From Herbaspirillum hiltneri N3 (GTDB lineage: Bacteria; Pseudomonadota; Gammaproteobacteria; Burkholderiales; Burkholderiaceae_D), in the NCBI RefSeq assembly GCF_001267925.1, contig NZ_CP011409.1, forward strand, positions 1,302,001 through 1,366,000: a stretch of DNA of 64,000 nucleotides, read 5' to 3'. Shown here in pieces: positions 19,835-31,259 of this stretch. Below the pieces are notes generated by a model. It had not been told where the DNA came from. It searched no databases and worked only from the letters and a program-made list of their open reading frames with translations. Numbering within the stretch: position 1 is the first letter of the stretch; each line of letters begins with the position of its first letter. The translations under genes were made by a program, and so were the position numbers.

Positions 19835-20485
19835 TCAGCCACGCCCGGCGGCGGCCTGCTGCAAGGCCAGCCATTGCTGTGTCGACGGTCGCTGCCATTG
19901 GCGCGCGGCGTAGTCGGCCAGTTTGGCGGGCAGGGCGTCGCCGTGCAGTGCGAGGCGGTTGAGCATGACGGCAAGATCGAGGTCGGCGATGCTCCAGGTG
20001 CCGAACAGGTGGTCGGCGCCTTCGCTCAGCCAGATGTCGGCGGCGGCGATCAGCTTGTTGGCGGCGAACTGGCCGGCCGTCGACAGCGGTGCGCGCTTTT
20101 CGCCGAAGAACACCACCTCGGTCGGCCGTTCCTGGCGAATCGGCATCAGGTCGCTGCGCAGCCAGGCCTGGATTTCACGCGCCTTGGCTTTTTGCTGAAG
20201 GACAGCGGGGTACAGGGCGGTGTAACCCGGCGCCGGGAAGCGTTCATCCAGATACTCGGCAATCGCCGACGATTCCGACAGGTGGAACTCGCCGTCGCCC
20301 AGCGTCGGGACGCGGCGCGTCTGCGAGCATTGCGCGTATTGAGGCAGATGGTTGTGCTGCAGCGTCAGGTCTACGGTATGCAGCGTGAAGGCGAGCTGCT
20401 TTTCGGTCAGCGCAACGAAGGCCGACATGGCGTAAGGACTGATGAATTGCGCGTCGACATACAGTGCGAAGGGCGACTGGCTCAA
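19835..20485 (-). CDS. Glutathione S-transferase, YfcF-like
   Basis: 216 residues. The N-terminal thioredoxin fold begins FALYVDAQFISPYAMSAFVAL, a YfcF-like start, with SPYAMS at the active-site position. RRVPTLGDGEFHLSESSAIAEYLDERF carries the cis-Pro and the E-S pair that bind glutathione. The all-helical C-terminal domain follows. E. coli YfcF has peroxidase/GSH activity in oxidative stress. It is co-directional between oxyR and the TRAP binding protein; control by OxyR is plausible but unproven. Confidence 0.88.
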   Translation of the reverse strand: MSQSPFALYVDAQFISPYAMSAFVALTEKQLAFTLHTVDLTLQHNHLPQYAQCSQTRRVPTLGDGEFHLSESSAIAEYLDERFPAPGYTALYPAVLQQKAKAREIQAWLRSDLMPIRQERPTEVVFFGEKRAPLSTAGQFAANKLIAAADIWLSEGADHLFGTWSIADLDLAVMLNRLALHGDALPAKLADYAARQWQRPSTQQWLALQQAAAGRG

Positions 20486-20569
20486 ACGGATTCTCCTGCG
20501 GTGGTTGATGGCGTGGGCAGTTGCCGGAAAAAGCGCCGCCGGTTGCCCAACCGGCCGACGCCGCGAACG

Positions 20570-21517
20570 TCAACCTTCGGTCAGTTCGGCTTCATGCAGC
20601 ATGTCGACGCCGGGCAGGTCGCATGACATCACCGCCTTGCGCACGGCATCGATGGCGGCATGGCGCGTGAAGCTCTTGCGCCAGGCGATCACCACGCGGC
20701 GCGACGGCACCGGTTTGGTGAACGGGACATAGCGCACGGTGCCGTCCTTGGCATGCATGTCGGTCACCGAGGCGCGCGGCAGCACGGTGATGCCGATGCC
20801 GGACGCCACCATGTGGCGGATGGTTTCCAGCGACGAGCCTTCGAAGGTGCGCGCGATGCCGTCGCCGGCGGTCGAGAAGCGCGACATTTCCGGGCAGACT
20901 TCCAGCACCTGGTCGCGGAAACAATGGCCGTTGCCCAGCAGTAGCATGGTTTCGGTCTTGAGGTCCTGGGCGGTGATTTCCTTGCGCTCGGCCCACTTGT
21001 GCTGCTTGGGCAGCGCGATGACGAATTCCTCGTCGTACAGCGGCTGCACGATCAGGCCGTGCTCGGGGAACGGCAGCGCCATGATGGCGGCGTCCAGCTC
21101 ACCCTGGCGCAGCAGCTCGATCAGGCGCGTGGTGAAATTCTCTTGCAGGATCAGCGGCATTTGCGGCACGGTCTCGATCATGGTCTTGACCAGAGACGGC
21201 AGCAGGTAAGGGCCGATGGTGTAGATGATGCCCAGGCGCAGCGGACCGGACAGCGGGTCTTTGTTCTGGCTGGCGATTTCCTTGATGGCGGCGGTCTGCT
21301 CCAGAACGCGTTCGGCCTGGGCGACGATCTGCGCACCGAGCGGCGTGACGGACACTTCGGTGCCGCCGCGCTCGAAGATGACGACGCCCAGTTCATCTTC
21401 CAGTTTCTTGATGGCGACCGACAAGGTCGGCTGCGCCACGAAACAGGCTTCGGCGGCATGGCCGAAATGCTTTTGCCGGGCGACGGCGACGATGTATTTG
21501 AGTTCGGTGAGTGTCAT
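20570..21517 (-). CDS. oxyR: Hydrogen-peroxide sensor OxyR
   Basis: 315 residues from ATG 21517. LTTR with the OxyR start MTLTELKYIVAVARQKHFGHAA and HTH ACFVAQPTLSVAIKKLE. The two redox cysteines fall at exactly residues 199 and 208 (GNGHCFRDQVLEVC), the numbering of E. coli OxyR, so disulfide switching by H2O2 is expected. It activates catalase/peroxidase genes in other bacteria. An in-frame upstream ATG at 21604 gives a non-conserved 29-residue extension and is rejected. The region upstream is shared with a divergent cytochrome c gene. Confidence 0.95.
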   Translation of the reverse strand: MTLTELKYIVAVARQKHFGHAAEACFVAQPTLSVAIKKLEDELGVVIFERGGTEVSVTPLGAQIVAQAERVLEQTAAIKEIASQNKDPLSGPLRLGIIYTIGPYLLPSLVKTMIETVPQMPLILQENFTTRLIELLRQGELDAAIMALPFPEHGLIVQPLYDEEFVIALPKQHKWAERKEITAQDLKTETMLLLGNGHCFRDQVLEVCPEMSRFSTAGDGIARTFEGSSLETIRHMVASGIGITVLPRASVTDMHAKDGTVRYVPFTKPVPSRRVVIAWRKSFTRHAAIDAVRKAVMSCDLPGVDMLHEAELTEG

Positions 21518-21633
21518 ACGATTTCTGCGAGCTGGTATCCGCAGACTATAGCTCATTTGCGAGCCGCATGCAGGGTGGGCGCCGCGTGATAAAGTTGCCG
21601 CCAATGACAGGGGCGATCACAGGATTTGCAGGG

Positions 21634-22044
21634 ATGAAACGGGGTAAGAAGACAGGTAAAGCGGCCGCGCTGGCATTGCTGGCGACCGGGCTCTGGCCGG
21701 GCCTGACCTGGCCCGGCCAGGCCCTCGCCCATTCTGCCGGCGACGCCGTCGCCGGCAAGGCGGCGTTCGCCAAATGCGCCAGTTGCCATCAGATCGGGCC
21801 GTCGGCGCGCGCCGGCTTCGGCCCGCAGCTCAACGGCATCGTCGGCCGTCCCGCGGCAGCGACCAGGGACTACCGCTACTCGGCGGCGATGCAGAATTCG
21901 CGCATCGTCTGGACCGAGGACAAGCTGCGCGCCTTCCTGAAATCCCCGGGCGATGTGGTGCCGGGGACCAAAATGCGCTTCTGGGGCATCAGCAACGAGC
22001 AAGACCTGAACAACTTGCTGGCGTACATGAAAAGCTTCCCCTGA
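21634..22044 (+). CDS. Class I cytochrome c, periplasmic
   Basis: 136 residues with a signal peptide (Lys/Arg start, ALALLATGLWPGLTW core, cleavage near ALAHS). Haem is bound at CASCH; the distal Met ligand is in PGTKMRFWG. The GPQLNGIVGRPAA and LLAYMKSFP stretches are typical of small c-type cytochromes of the cytochrome c2/c550 group. A periplasmic electron carrier; its partner is not evident. ATG 21634 is preferred because it begins the signal peptide directly; ATG 21604 in the same frame is an alternative. No strong ribosome-binding site is visible for either. Confidence 0.88.
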   Translation: MKRGKKTGKAAALALLATGLWPGLTWPGQALAHSAGDAVAGKAAFAKCASCHQIGPSARAGFGPQLNGIVGRPAAATRDYRYSAAMQNSRIVWTEDKLRAFLKSPGDVVPGTKMRFWGISNEQDLNNLLAYMKSFP

Positions 22045-22083
22045 CGACGAGCGCGCAATTCATCGACAGGCATGCGATGCGTT

Positions 22084-24018
22084 CTACTTCCTGAGTTCGT
22101 CCGGCGCGCACTTCGTCACCGTCTGCTCCGCCTGCATGCGCAGGCGCACGCCGTTGATGTCGATGTCGCGCTGCAGCGGCAGCTTCCAGTCCAGGGCGCC
22201 GCGTCCTGCCGCCTGCTTCAGTTCTTCGATGCAGGAAGGCGTCACCATCAGCTTGCCCAAAAGCCGCCACTCTCCGGCAGGGCTGGCAGGGTCGGCAGGC
22301 CCCGCAGCGAACAAGGCCGGCATGCTGTTGCCGTCGAAGACCAGCACCTGCTCTTCCGCATCCGCTGCGGGTTTGACCAGATAGGCGTCGCATTGGCGAT
22401 CGCCGCGCGTCATGCAGGAGGGCAAGCTCCATCGTTGCTTGTCGTTGCGCCAATCCTGCGCGAGGAATCCTTTCGGCAATGTCTTGCCGGCCGGATGCAC
22501 GCGAATATTCTTCGCCGCATCGGGTGCGATTTCATCCAGTTCCTCGCGGTTCCAGCGGTCCTGGGCGGCCAGCGCCAGTCGCGCCTTTTCCCCTGCCAGG
22601 ACGGGATAGGCGGGATTCTTCTGTTCGCTCAGCTGCTTTAGTTCCTGCACGCCGAAACGTGCGCCGTTGAAGCGCAGGAAATGGAAATCGAAACGCGCCG
22701 GTAGAGTCTTGCCCGTGGCCAGGCGATGCAATTGATCGGCCACGGCAATGCGCGCCGGATCGGCCAGCGGCGACAGTAGCGCAAGGAATACGATCAGGAT
22801 GGCGAAACTCGCCAGCACGTTGGTGGACGAGATGCGTTGCAGCCTGTCGTGCAGGCGCAGCGCCGCCAGCGCATAGCCGGCCGCATACATCGCCGCCACC
22901 AGCGCACACGTTGCCGCAGCCACGCGGCTCACGGTCCAGCCGTATTCGGCCACGCGCAATCCCAGCGAATACACCGCCAGCAAGACCAGCGGCGCCGGCA
23001 GCAGGCAGGCGATGCGCAAGCAGGCAGTGAAGAAGCGATGCGTGCGCGGCGTCAGGTGATTGCCGTCCTGATAAACGGTATTGATCAGCACCACCAGCAG
23101 CGCGGTGGCGCCGAGCAGTACGTGGCTGGCGCGCCGCGTCTGCCACAGCGGCTCCAGGCCGGTAGCCAGTATGCTCAGCAAAAAAGCGCCGATCACGATG
23201 GTCGCCATCGGCAGCAGCCACGACAGCAAGGTCAGCAGCAGCTTGCGGATTCCTGCGACGATTTGCGGCCGCACGTCGCTCAGGTGCAATGCCGAGGAGA
23301 ACGCCAGCGTGGTGACGGGAATGTTGAACCAGCTCTTGTCGAGCAGCTTGCCGAGGAAGTCGAGCTTGATCAGCGAGAACAGCGCGTTGCCGGTTTCCAG
23401 CACGAGCCAGAACAAGCCGGTGAACAGGGCTGCGAACAGCAGTTGCACCAGCAGCTTCCACGCCATTTCGAAATAGCTGCGATAGGTCGCGATGCGCCTG
23501 CCATCGGCGTCGCCGGCCAGCATCATGGCTTGCGCGATGAACAGGCCGACCACGGCCAGCACGAACAGCGTGGCGGAAGGCAGGATGTCCGGGCTGCCGT
23601 CCATGTCGCCGCTGATTTTGCCGGCCGATGCCGACTGCGGGAGCAATGACGACAGGTCGGAGCGCCAGGCGTCATAGGCGCCCAGGCCGGACAGGATCAC
23701 GGCCAGCGCGGCCAGCCAGATCCGCAGGTTGCGTCGCGACAGATGGCCGATGCCGGACACCGCCACGACCGGCAGGAACGCCGCCAGCATCAGCGCCGGT
23801 GCGAACAGCAGCGGCTGGGTCGCCAGCCCGGTCTTGGCCGTCCAGTTCGAATACAGCGCGTACAGCAGTACGCCTTGCACCACCCCCAGGGCGATGCGCA
23901 GGCGGCCGGACAGGATGCTGACCGGCGAGTGCAGGGCGTCATTGTCGTTGCTGCTGTTATCGTTGCTGTTGTATGAGGGGGCAGAGCCGGGGGCGACGGC
24001 GGGCAGGACCTGATCCAT
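22084..24018 (-). CDS. DUF4153 multi-pass membrane protein
   Basis: 644 residues. After a polar Asn/Asp/Ser-rich N-terminal tail (residues ~15-27) there are about 11-12 hydrophobic segments through ~residue 435, then a ~200-residue soluble C-terminal region with several Cys. The membrane half resembles DUF4153 proteins of unknown function. The C-terminal domain (KPAADAEEQVLVFDGNSMP, then LGKLMVTPSCIEELKQAAG) is probably periplasmic. It lies 104 bp downstream of recG on the same strand. A CGGAG site precedes the ATG. Function unknown. Confidence 0.8.
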   Translation of the reverse strand: MDQVLPAVAPGSAPSYNSNDNSSNDNDALHSPVSILSGRLRIALGVVQGVLLYALYSNWTAKTGLATQPLLFAPALMLAAFLPVVAVSGIGHLSRRNLRIWLAALAVILSGLGAYDAWRSDLSSLLPQSASAGKISGDMDGSPDILPSATLFVLAVVGLFIAQAMMLAGDADGRRIATYRSYFEMAWKLLVQLLFAALFTGLFWLVLETGNALFSLIKLDFLGKLLDKSWFNIPVTTLAFSSALHLSDVRPQIVAGIRKLLLTLLSWLLPMATIVIGAFLLSILATGLEPLWQTRRASHVLLGATALLVVLINTVYQDGNHLTPRTHRFFTACLRIACLLPAPLVLLAVYSLGLRVAEYGWTVSRVAAATCALVAAMYAAGYALAALRLHDRLQRISSTNVLASFAILIVFLALLSPLADPARIAVADQLHRLATGKTLPARFDFHFLRFNGARFGVQELKQLSEQKNPAYPVLAGEKARLALAAQDRWNREELDEIAPDAAKNIRVHPAGKTLPKGFLAQDWRNDKQRWSLPSCMTRGDRQCDAYLVKPAADAEEQVLVFDGNSMPALFAAGPADPASPAGEWRLLGKLMVTPSCIEELKQAAGRGALDWKLPLQRDIDINGVRLRMQAEQTVTKCAPDELRK

Positions 24019-24121
24019 GAAGTCTCCGTTCGAAAAACGCTAATGTCGTTGAAGTCGGCCGGCTTGTAAATGCACGGACAGTGCACGGACGACGCCGGCC
24101 GCAGAAATCGGCCCCGTATCG

Positions 24122-26263
24122 TCAGACTTTGAGGAAATCTTCCTTGCCGCCCAGCCATCGCTGTAAATGCGCATCGACGATGGCGTCGTCATTTTGCAGC
24201 AGCGTCTGCGCCAGGTTGCGCGCCTTCTCCACCAGCCACTGGTCGGTGCCGAGATCGGCGAAACGCAGCAGCGCTTCGCCCGACTGGCGCGCGCCGAGGA
24301 ATTCGCCGGGGCCGCGGATTTCGAGGTCGCGGCGGGCGATTTCAAAACCGTCGGCGGTTTCGCGCATGGTCATCAGGCGCTGCTTGGCGGTGCCGCCCAG
24401 CGGGCTCTGGTACAGCAGGATGCAGGCGCTGGCGGCGGCGCCGCGACCGACGCGACCGCGCAATTGATGCAGCTGCGACAGGCCGAAACGCTCGGCGTGT
24501 TCAATCACCATCAGCGACGCGTTGGGGACGTCGACGCCGACTTCGATCACGGTGGTGGCGACCAGGACGTGGATTTCACCGCGACTGAAGGCGTCCATCA
24601 CGTCTTGTTTCTCGGCTTGCCTGAGGCGGCCGTGAACCAGTCCGATGCGGAGATCGGGCAGCGCCTCGGCCAGCATGGAATAGGTGTCGGTGGCGGTCTG
24701 CAGCTGCAAGGCTTCGGATTCCTCGATCAGCGGGCAGACCCAGTACACCTGGCGGCCTTCCTGCGCCGCTGCGTGTACACGCGCGATCACTTCGTCGCGG
24801 CGGTTCTGGTCGATGGTGCGCGTGACGATGGGCGTGCGGCCGGGCGGCAGCTCGTCGATCACCGAGACTTCCAGATCGGCGTAGTAGGTCATCGCCAGCG
24901 TGCGCGGAATCGGCGTGGCCGACATCATCAGCTGATGCGGCACGGTTTGCGGCGCGGCGTTGATATCCGCATCTCCGTCCCTTGCCTTGTTGCGCAACGC
25001 CAGCCGCTGGCCGACGCCGAAGCGATGCTGCTCGTCGACGATCACCAGGCCGAGTTTCTGGAACTGCACGTTGTCCTGGATCAGCGCATGCGTGCCGATC
25101 ACCAGGCGCGCTTCGCCGGATTCGATGAGGACATTGGCGGCGGCTTTCTCTTTCTTCTTCAGGCTGCCCGTGAGCCAGGCGACCTTGACGCCGAGCGGCT
25201 CCATCCAGGCCGCGATCTTGCGGAAGTGCTGGTCGGCCAGGATTTCGGTCGGCGCCATCAGCACCGCCTGGAAGCCGCTGTCGATGGCTTGCGCAGCCGC
25301 GAGGGCGGCGACCACGGTCTTGCCGCTGCCGACGTCGCCCTGCAGCAGCCGCTGCATCGGGAAAGACTCCTGCAGGTCATGGCGAATTTCTTCCAGCACG
25401 CGTTGCTGGGCGCCGGTCAGCTTGAACGGCAACTGCTTGATGAAGGCCTTGGAGATCTTGCCGATGGTCGGCAACGCGCTGGCGTTGCGGGAACGGCGCG
25501 CAGCCTGGGCGCGCTTGAGCGACAGCTGCTGCGCCAGCAGTTCATCGAACTTCATGCGGATCCAGGCCGGATGCGAGCGCTCCTCCAGCGCGTATTCATC
25601 GACGTCGACGGGTGGATTGTGCAGCTGGCGCACCGAGGTTTCGAAACCATCCAGCTTGAGTTCGGCCAGCATCGCCGGCGGCAGCGTGTCGCGCCAGTCG
25701 ATGCGCGACAGCGCACCGCTGATGGCCTTGCGCAGGTAGGCTTGGGACAAGCCTTCGCCGGCCGGATAGACCGGCGTCAGCGCGGTCGGCAAGGGGGCGC
25801 CTTCCAGCACGACTTTATATGCCGGATGGACCATCTCGGCGCCGAAGAACCCGTGGCGCAGTTCGCCGCGCACACGGACGCGCACGCCTTCGGCAAGTTG
25901 CGTGGCCTGGCTGCCGTAGAAATTAAGGAAGCGCATTACCAGCGGGCCGCTGTCGTCGGCGATCGTCACGACCAGCTGGCGGCGCGGACGGAACTGGACG
26001 TCGTTCTTGGTGACCACGCCTTCGACCTGCACGACTTGCGTGCCGCGCAGGCTGGCGTCATGGATGCTCATGACCTGGGTTTCGTCCTCGTAGCGCAGCG
26101 GCAGGTGCAGCGCCAGGTCCATGTCGCTGCGCAGGCCCAGCTTGGCCAGCTTGTTCAGCGCTTTCTGGGCGTTGCTCAGCGGCGGGGCGCTCCTGGCGGC
26201 CTTGGCCGCAGTGGCCGCTGTTTTGGTGCTGTCGGCAGAAGCTTTCTTCTTCGGTGCTGGCAT
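24122..26263 (-). CDS. recG: ATP-dependent DNA helicase RecG
   Basis: 713 residues. Remodels stalled replication forks and branch-migrates Holliday junctions. N-terminal wedge/OB-fold domain (~40-230; VQVEGVVTKNDVQFRPRRQL), then superfamily 2 helicase: Walker A QGDVGSGKTVVA, motif II DEQHRFG, motif III MSATPIPRTLA, motif VI QLRGRVGRG, and the TRG region at the C-terminus (FEIARRDLEIRGPGEFLGARQSG). The first ~25 residues are Lys/Ala-rich. Divergent from queA with ~130 bp between starts. Confidence 0.97.
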   Translation of the reverse strand: MPAPKKKASADSTKTAATAAKAARSAPPLSNAQKALNKLAKLGLRSDMDLALHLPLRYEDETQVMSIHDASLRGTQVVQVEGVVTKNDVQFRPRRQLVVTIADDSGPLVMRFLNFYGSQATQLAEGVRVRVRGELRHGFFGAEMVHPAYKVVLEGAPLPTALTPVYPAGEGLSQAYLRKAISGALSRIDWRDTLPPAMLAELKLDGFETSVRQLHNPPVDVDEYALEERSHPAWIRMKFDELLAQQLSLKRAQAARRSRNASALPTIGKISKAFIKQLPFKLTGAQQRVLEEIRHDLQESFPMQRLLQGDVGSGKTVVAALAAAQAIDSGFQAVLMAPTEILADQHFRKIAAWMEPLGVKVAWLTGSLKKKEKAAANVLIESGEARLVIGTHALIQDNVQFQKLGLVIVDEQHRFGVGQRLALRNKARDGDADINAAPQTVPHQLMMSATPIPRTLAMTYYADLEVSVIDELPPGRTPIVTRTIDQNRRDEVIARVHAAAQEGRQVYWVCPLIEESEALQLQTATDTYSMLAEALPDLRIGLVHGRLRQAEKQDVMDAFSRGEIHVLVATTVIEVGVDVPNASLMVIEHAERFGLSQLHQLRGRVGRGAAASACILLYQSPLGGTAKQRLMTMRETADGFEIARRDLEIRGPGEFLGARQSGEALLRFADLGTDQWLVEKARNLAQTLLQNDDAIVDAHLQRWLGGKEDFLKV

Positions 26264-26391
26264 GCAGAGGGTTTCTATGTCGAGAAAGCGTAAAATAGAG
26301 GGTTCGGCGCTATTTTACTGTGATTTCACTGTGCTTATTTACAGTATTTATTACAGTATTTGATGCTTTGCCGCTTTCATGGCCTATTTTC

Positions 26392-28561
<2,170 letters not shown>

Positions 28562-28574
28562 GTTTTTCCGGGCG

Positions 28575-28607
28575 AAAAAAATGCCGCACATGTGCGGCAT
28601 TTTTTAT
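28575..28607 (+). terminator. Terminator after tgt
   Basis: Perfect 20-bp palindrome ATGCCGCACA/TGTGCGGCAT (28581-28600) flanked by AAAAAA and TTTTTTATT. It can act in both directions, serving tgt and the convergent manD. Confidence 0.9.
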
Positions 28608-28626
28608 TGCATGGAAAATTGTTGAC

Positions 28627-29835
28627 TTACCAATTCCACACCGTGCCGTCGCGCAGGCGGCAAGTCGGCAGATAAGCGCGCTCATAGGGGAATTTGAGCG
28701 CCGCCGCTTCATCGATGTCCACGCCCAGTCCCGGCGCGTCGGGCAGCATCAGATAGCCCTTGTCGAAGTGGTAGCCATGCGGGAAGACCGCGTCGGTTTC
28801 GGGCGTGTGGCGCATGTATTCCTGGATGCCGAAATTCGGCACCCACATGTTGAAGTTGAGCGCCGCCGCCATGCTCACCGGCGACAGGTCGGTAGCGCCG
28901 TGGCAGCCGGTATGCACCTGATACAGCGAGGCCAGATCGGCGATGCGGCGCAGATGCGTGATACCGCCGGCGTGGACCACGGTGGTGCGGATGTAGTCGA
29001 TCAGCTGGTTCTGGATCAGGTCCTTGCAATCCCAGATCGAGCTCATGATTTCACCCACGGCCAGCGGCGTGGTGGTGTGCTGGCGGATCAGCCTGAAGGC
29101 TTCCTGGTTCTCTGCCGGGGTGGCGTCTTCCATCCAGAACAGCTTGAACTGCTCCAGCGATTTGCCCAGCTGCGCTGCTTCGATCGGTTTCAGGCGGTGA
29201 TGGCAATCATGCAGCAGATGATGATCGCTGCCGTATTTGACGCGCACCTTTTCAAACAGGTCGGGCGTGTGGCGCAGGTATAGCGGGGTATCCCAGATCT
29301 CTTCGTCGGGCAGGCCCTTGTCGGCCGGTTCATAGTACATGTTGCCCTTGCCGACGCCGTAGGCCTTGTCCAGTCCCGGTACGCCCGACTGCACGCGGAT
29401 TGCCTTGTAACCCATGTCGATATAGTGGCCGACGGCGTCCAGCGCTTCGGCGTGGTCGCGGCCGTTTGCGTGGCCGTAGACCATCACGGCGTCGCGGCTC
29501 TTGCCGCCCAGCAGCTGATAGACCGGCAGATTGGCGGCCTTGCCCTTGATATCCCACAGCGCCATGTCGACGGCGGCGATGGCGGTCATGGTGACCGGGC
29601 CGCGCCGCCAGTAGCCGCCGCGATACAGGTATTGCCAGGTGTCCTCGATGCGCGATGCATCGCGGCCGATCAGGCAGGGAATGATGTGGTCTTCAAGATA
29701 GGATTTGACCGCGAGTTCGCGTCCATTGAGGGTGGCGTCGCCAATACCGTAAATGCCCTGGTCGGTTTCTATCTTGAGTGTGACGAAGTTGCGGCCCGGG
29801 CAGGTCACGATGACCTTGGCGCTGAGGATCTTCAT
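28627..29835 (-). CDS. manD: D-mannonate dehydratase / enolase-superfamily sugar-acid dehydratase
   Basis: 402 residues from ATG 29835 ([22 protein letters not shown]), the ManD/RspA start and length. Enolase superfamily, mannonate dehydratase subgroup: N-terminal capping domain, then the barrel with metal ligands in the [21 protein letters not shown] and PLAVGEIM regions, the catalytic His in [16 protein letters not shown] and NFGIQEYM near the end. It would convert D-mannonate (or D-gluconate in promiscuous members) to 2-keto-3-deoxygluconate. Divergent from gntR; three matching operators lie between them. An upstream in-frame extension to 29982 covers the operator and is rejected. Confidence 0.9.
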   Translation of the reverse strand: MKILSAKVIVTCPGRNFVTLKIETDQGIYGIGDATLNGRELAVKSYLEDHIIPCLIGRDASRIEDTWQYLYRGGYWRRGPVTMTAIAAVDMALWDIKGKAANLPVYQLLGGKSRDAVMVYGHANGRDHAEALDAVGHYIDMGYKAIRVQSGVPGLDKAYGVGKGNMYYEPADKGLPDEEIWDTPLYLRHTPDLFEKVRVKYGSDHHLLHDCHHRLKPIEAAQLGKSLEQFKLFWMEDATPAENQEAFRLIRQHTTTPLAVGEIMSSIWDCKDLIQNQLIDYIRTTVVHAGGITHLRRIADLASLYQVHTGCHGATDLSPVSMAAALNFNMWVPNFGIQEYMRHTPETDAVFPHGYHFDKGYLMLPDAPGLGVDIDEAAALKFPYERAYLPTCRLRDGTVWNW

Positions 29836-29914
29836 GGATGCGATTCCTTGTCTCGATGCCGGACGGTCCGGATACGCTGCCGGGCGTCCTGCTGTTCTGG
29901 GTGAAAAAATAATT

Positions 29915-29925
29915 TGGTCTAACCA
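29915..29925. promoter_or_regulatory. GntR/FadR-type operator 1 (manD side)
   Basis: TGGTCTAACCA, a TGGT-N3-ACCA palindrome 80 bp upstream of the manD start. It is the exact reverse complement of operator 2. The pattern fits FadR-subfamily GntR sites (TGGTnnnACCA). Confidence 0.65.
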
Positions 29926-30022
29926 ATATTGATTATGGCATTCCAATTTGGTTGTGGCAACACCGGTATCAGCCGTAAGCATTTGTTTTTAAGCCACAGA
30001 TTGGTCTGCGTAATCGTTGACA

Positions 30023-30033
30023 TGGTTAGACCA
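30023..30033. promoter_or_regulatory. GntR/FadR-type operator 2 (centre)
   Basis: TGGTTAGACCA, identical to operator 1 read on the other strand, 99 bp before the gntR start. A half-site TTGGTCT (30001-30007) lies just upstream. Confidence 0.65.
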
Positions 30034-30096
30034 AAATGAGAGTATCGCTGAAATTGGTTGGCCACTGTTTGCTTTGAACGCTGCTTTTCTATACAG

Positions 30097-30107
30097 TGGA
30101 TAGACCA
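30097..30107. promoter_or_regulatory. GntR/FadR-type operator 3 (gntR side)
   Basis: TGGATAGACCA, one base away from operator 2, 25 bp before the gntR start codon. Its position suggests autorepression. Confidence 0.6.
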
Positions 30108-30131
30108 ATTTAAAGCAAAAAAGAGGGTGTT

Positions 30132-30908
30132 ATGGCAGATCGTCAGAGTCGATCATCAGCCGCAAATGTGGATAAGGCAGTAAGCAAGGTAGTGAAGAAA
30201 GCAGTGCGTTCGGAATTGCTGGAACCGGTAGCAGCGCCGGAGCGTTCGTATCAGCGGCTGGCGGAGCAGATTGCGGATCTGATCCTGCAGGGCGAGTTCA
30301 AGGTGGGCGAACGCCTGCCTTCCGAGCGCAGCCTGGCGGAACGGTTTGAAATCAGCCGCACCTCGGTGCGCGAGGCGATCATCGCTCTGGAAGTGCAGGG
30401 ACTGGTGGAAGTGCGGGGTGGTTCGGGGATCTATGTGTGCGACGCGGCGACCAAGCCGGTCGGTTTCATTCCCGACGGCGGCGCGGGTCCGTTCGAATTG
30501 CTGCGCGCGCGCTGGGTGATCGAATCGGAAGTCGCGGCATTGGCAGCGCAGAACCGCACCGACGCCGACATCGACAAGATTTATGCGCAGTTGGCGGCGA
30601 TGGGGCGCAACTTCAACGACAAGCTGGCCAACGAAGCGGATGACCGGCTGTTCCACATCCGCATCGCCGAAGCCAGCGGCAACAGCGTGATGGCGCAGGT
30701 CGTCACGGCATTGTGGGACCAGTTGCGCGGCGTGTTGTGGAAGAAGCTGGAAGAACATTTCCACACGCCGCAATTGCGCGAAGCCTCGCTCGAAGAACAC
30801 CAGAAGGTGTTTGACGCGCTGGTGGCGCGCGACCCGGTGGCCGCGCGCGATGCGATGCGCGAGCACCTGGAACGGGTGATGAACGAATTCAAGAAAGCAT
30901 GGCGATAA
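30132..30908 (+). CDS. FadR-subfamily GntR regulator of the manD region
   Basis: 258 residues. An unusual basic/Ser-rich N-terminal tail (~35 residues) precedes the winged HTH (YQRLAEQIADLILQGEFKVGERLPSERSLAERFEISRTSVREAI), followed by an all-helical FCD effector domain (~115-250) with metal-binding-type acidic and His residues (DRLFHIRIAEASGN, EHQKVFDAL). The closest functional class is UxuR/ExuR-type hexuronate repressors. Divergent from manD and probably also controlling the porin gene downstream. A GAGGG site precedes the ATG. Confidence 0.9.
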   Translation: MADRQSRSSAANVDKAVSKVVKKAVRSELLEPVAAPERSYQRLAEQIADLILQGEFKVGERLPSERSLAERFEISRTSVREAIIALEVQGLVEVRGGSGIYVCDAATKPVGFIPDGGAGPFELLRARWVIESEVAALAAQNRTDADIDKIYAQLAAMGRNFNDKLANEADDRLFHIRIAEASGNSVMAQVVTALWDQLRGVLWKKLEEHFHTPQLREASLEEHQKVFDALVARDPVAARDAMREHLERVMNEFKKAWR

Positions 30909-31259
30909 AACCTGTTTCATCGCCATGTTGACGCAGCGTCCCGCAGAGGACGCCACACATGACGGAGACAGCGATGAAAACAATCAGCATCTGCACATCC
31001 TTGTGCGCATTCCCGCCCTTTACATAGGACGCGGCCTGAATTGATCAGCGCCGCGCCAGCGGCGTTCCCCTTGTGACCACACAAACATTGCAGCAGGCCC
31101 GTCCTGCCGCAAGGGGGGAGTTTTTGCGTCTGCGATTGACGCCTGTTGGCCCGCCAGCCGGGCCGCGCAACGGTTTTGAATCCGGTCCCGCCCCGCAGGG
31201 CCGGAATCAATTTAGGGCGGAGCGATACCGCAATCATCCGAGGAAAAAGAGGAGAGGAA
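30909..31259 (+). other. Gene-less leader between gntR and porin (351 bp)
   Basis: No credible gene. It contains an inverted repeat CCCCTTG (31069-31075)/CAAGGGG (31110-31116) enclosing a second small GCAGG/CCTGC stem, followed by GTTTTTG; this could terminate gntR transcription or be part of a structured porin leader. The last 60 bp are purine-rich and end in the porin's GGAGAGG ribosome-binding site. Confidence 0.5.

Noticed and set aside
19788..19898. N-terminal extension of the TRAP binding protein
   Set aside because: It overlaps the upstream GST gene and lacks a ribosome-binding site, whereas ATG 19787 begins a proper signal peptide behind AGGAAA.
30974..31078. Small frame MKTISICTSLCAFPP... 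after gntR
   Set aside because: About 34 codons, preceded by a GGAGA but ending in the hairpin region, with no similarity I can recognise; insufficient support for a gene.
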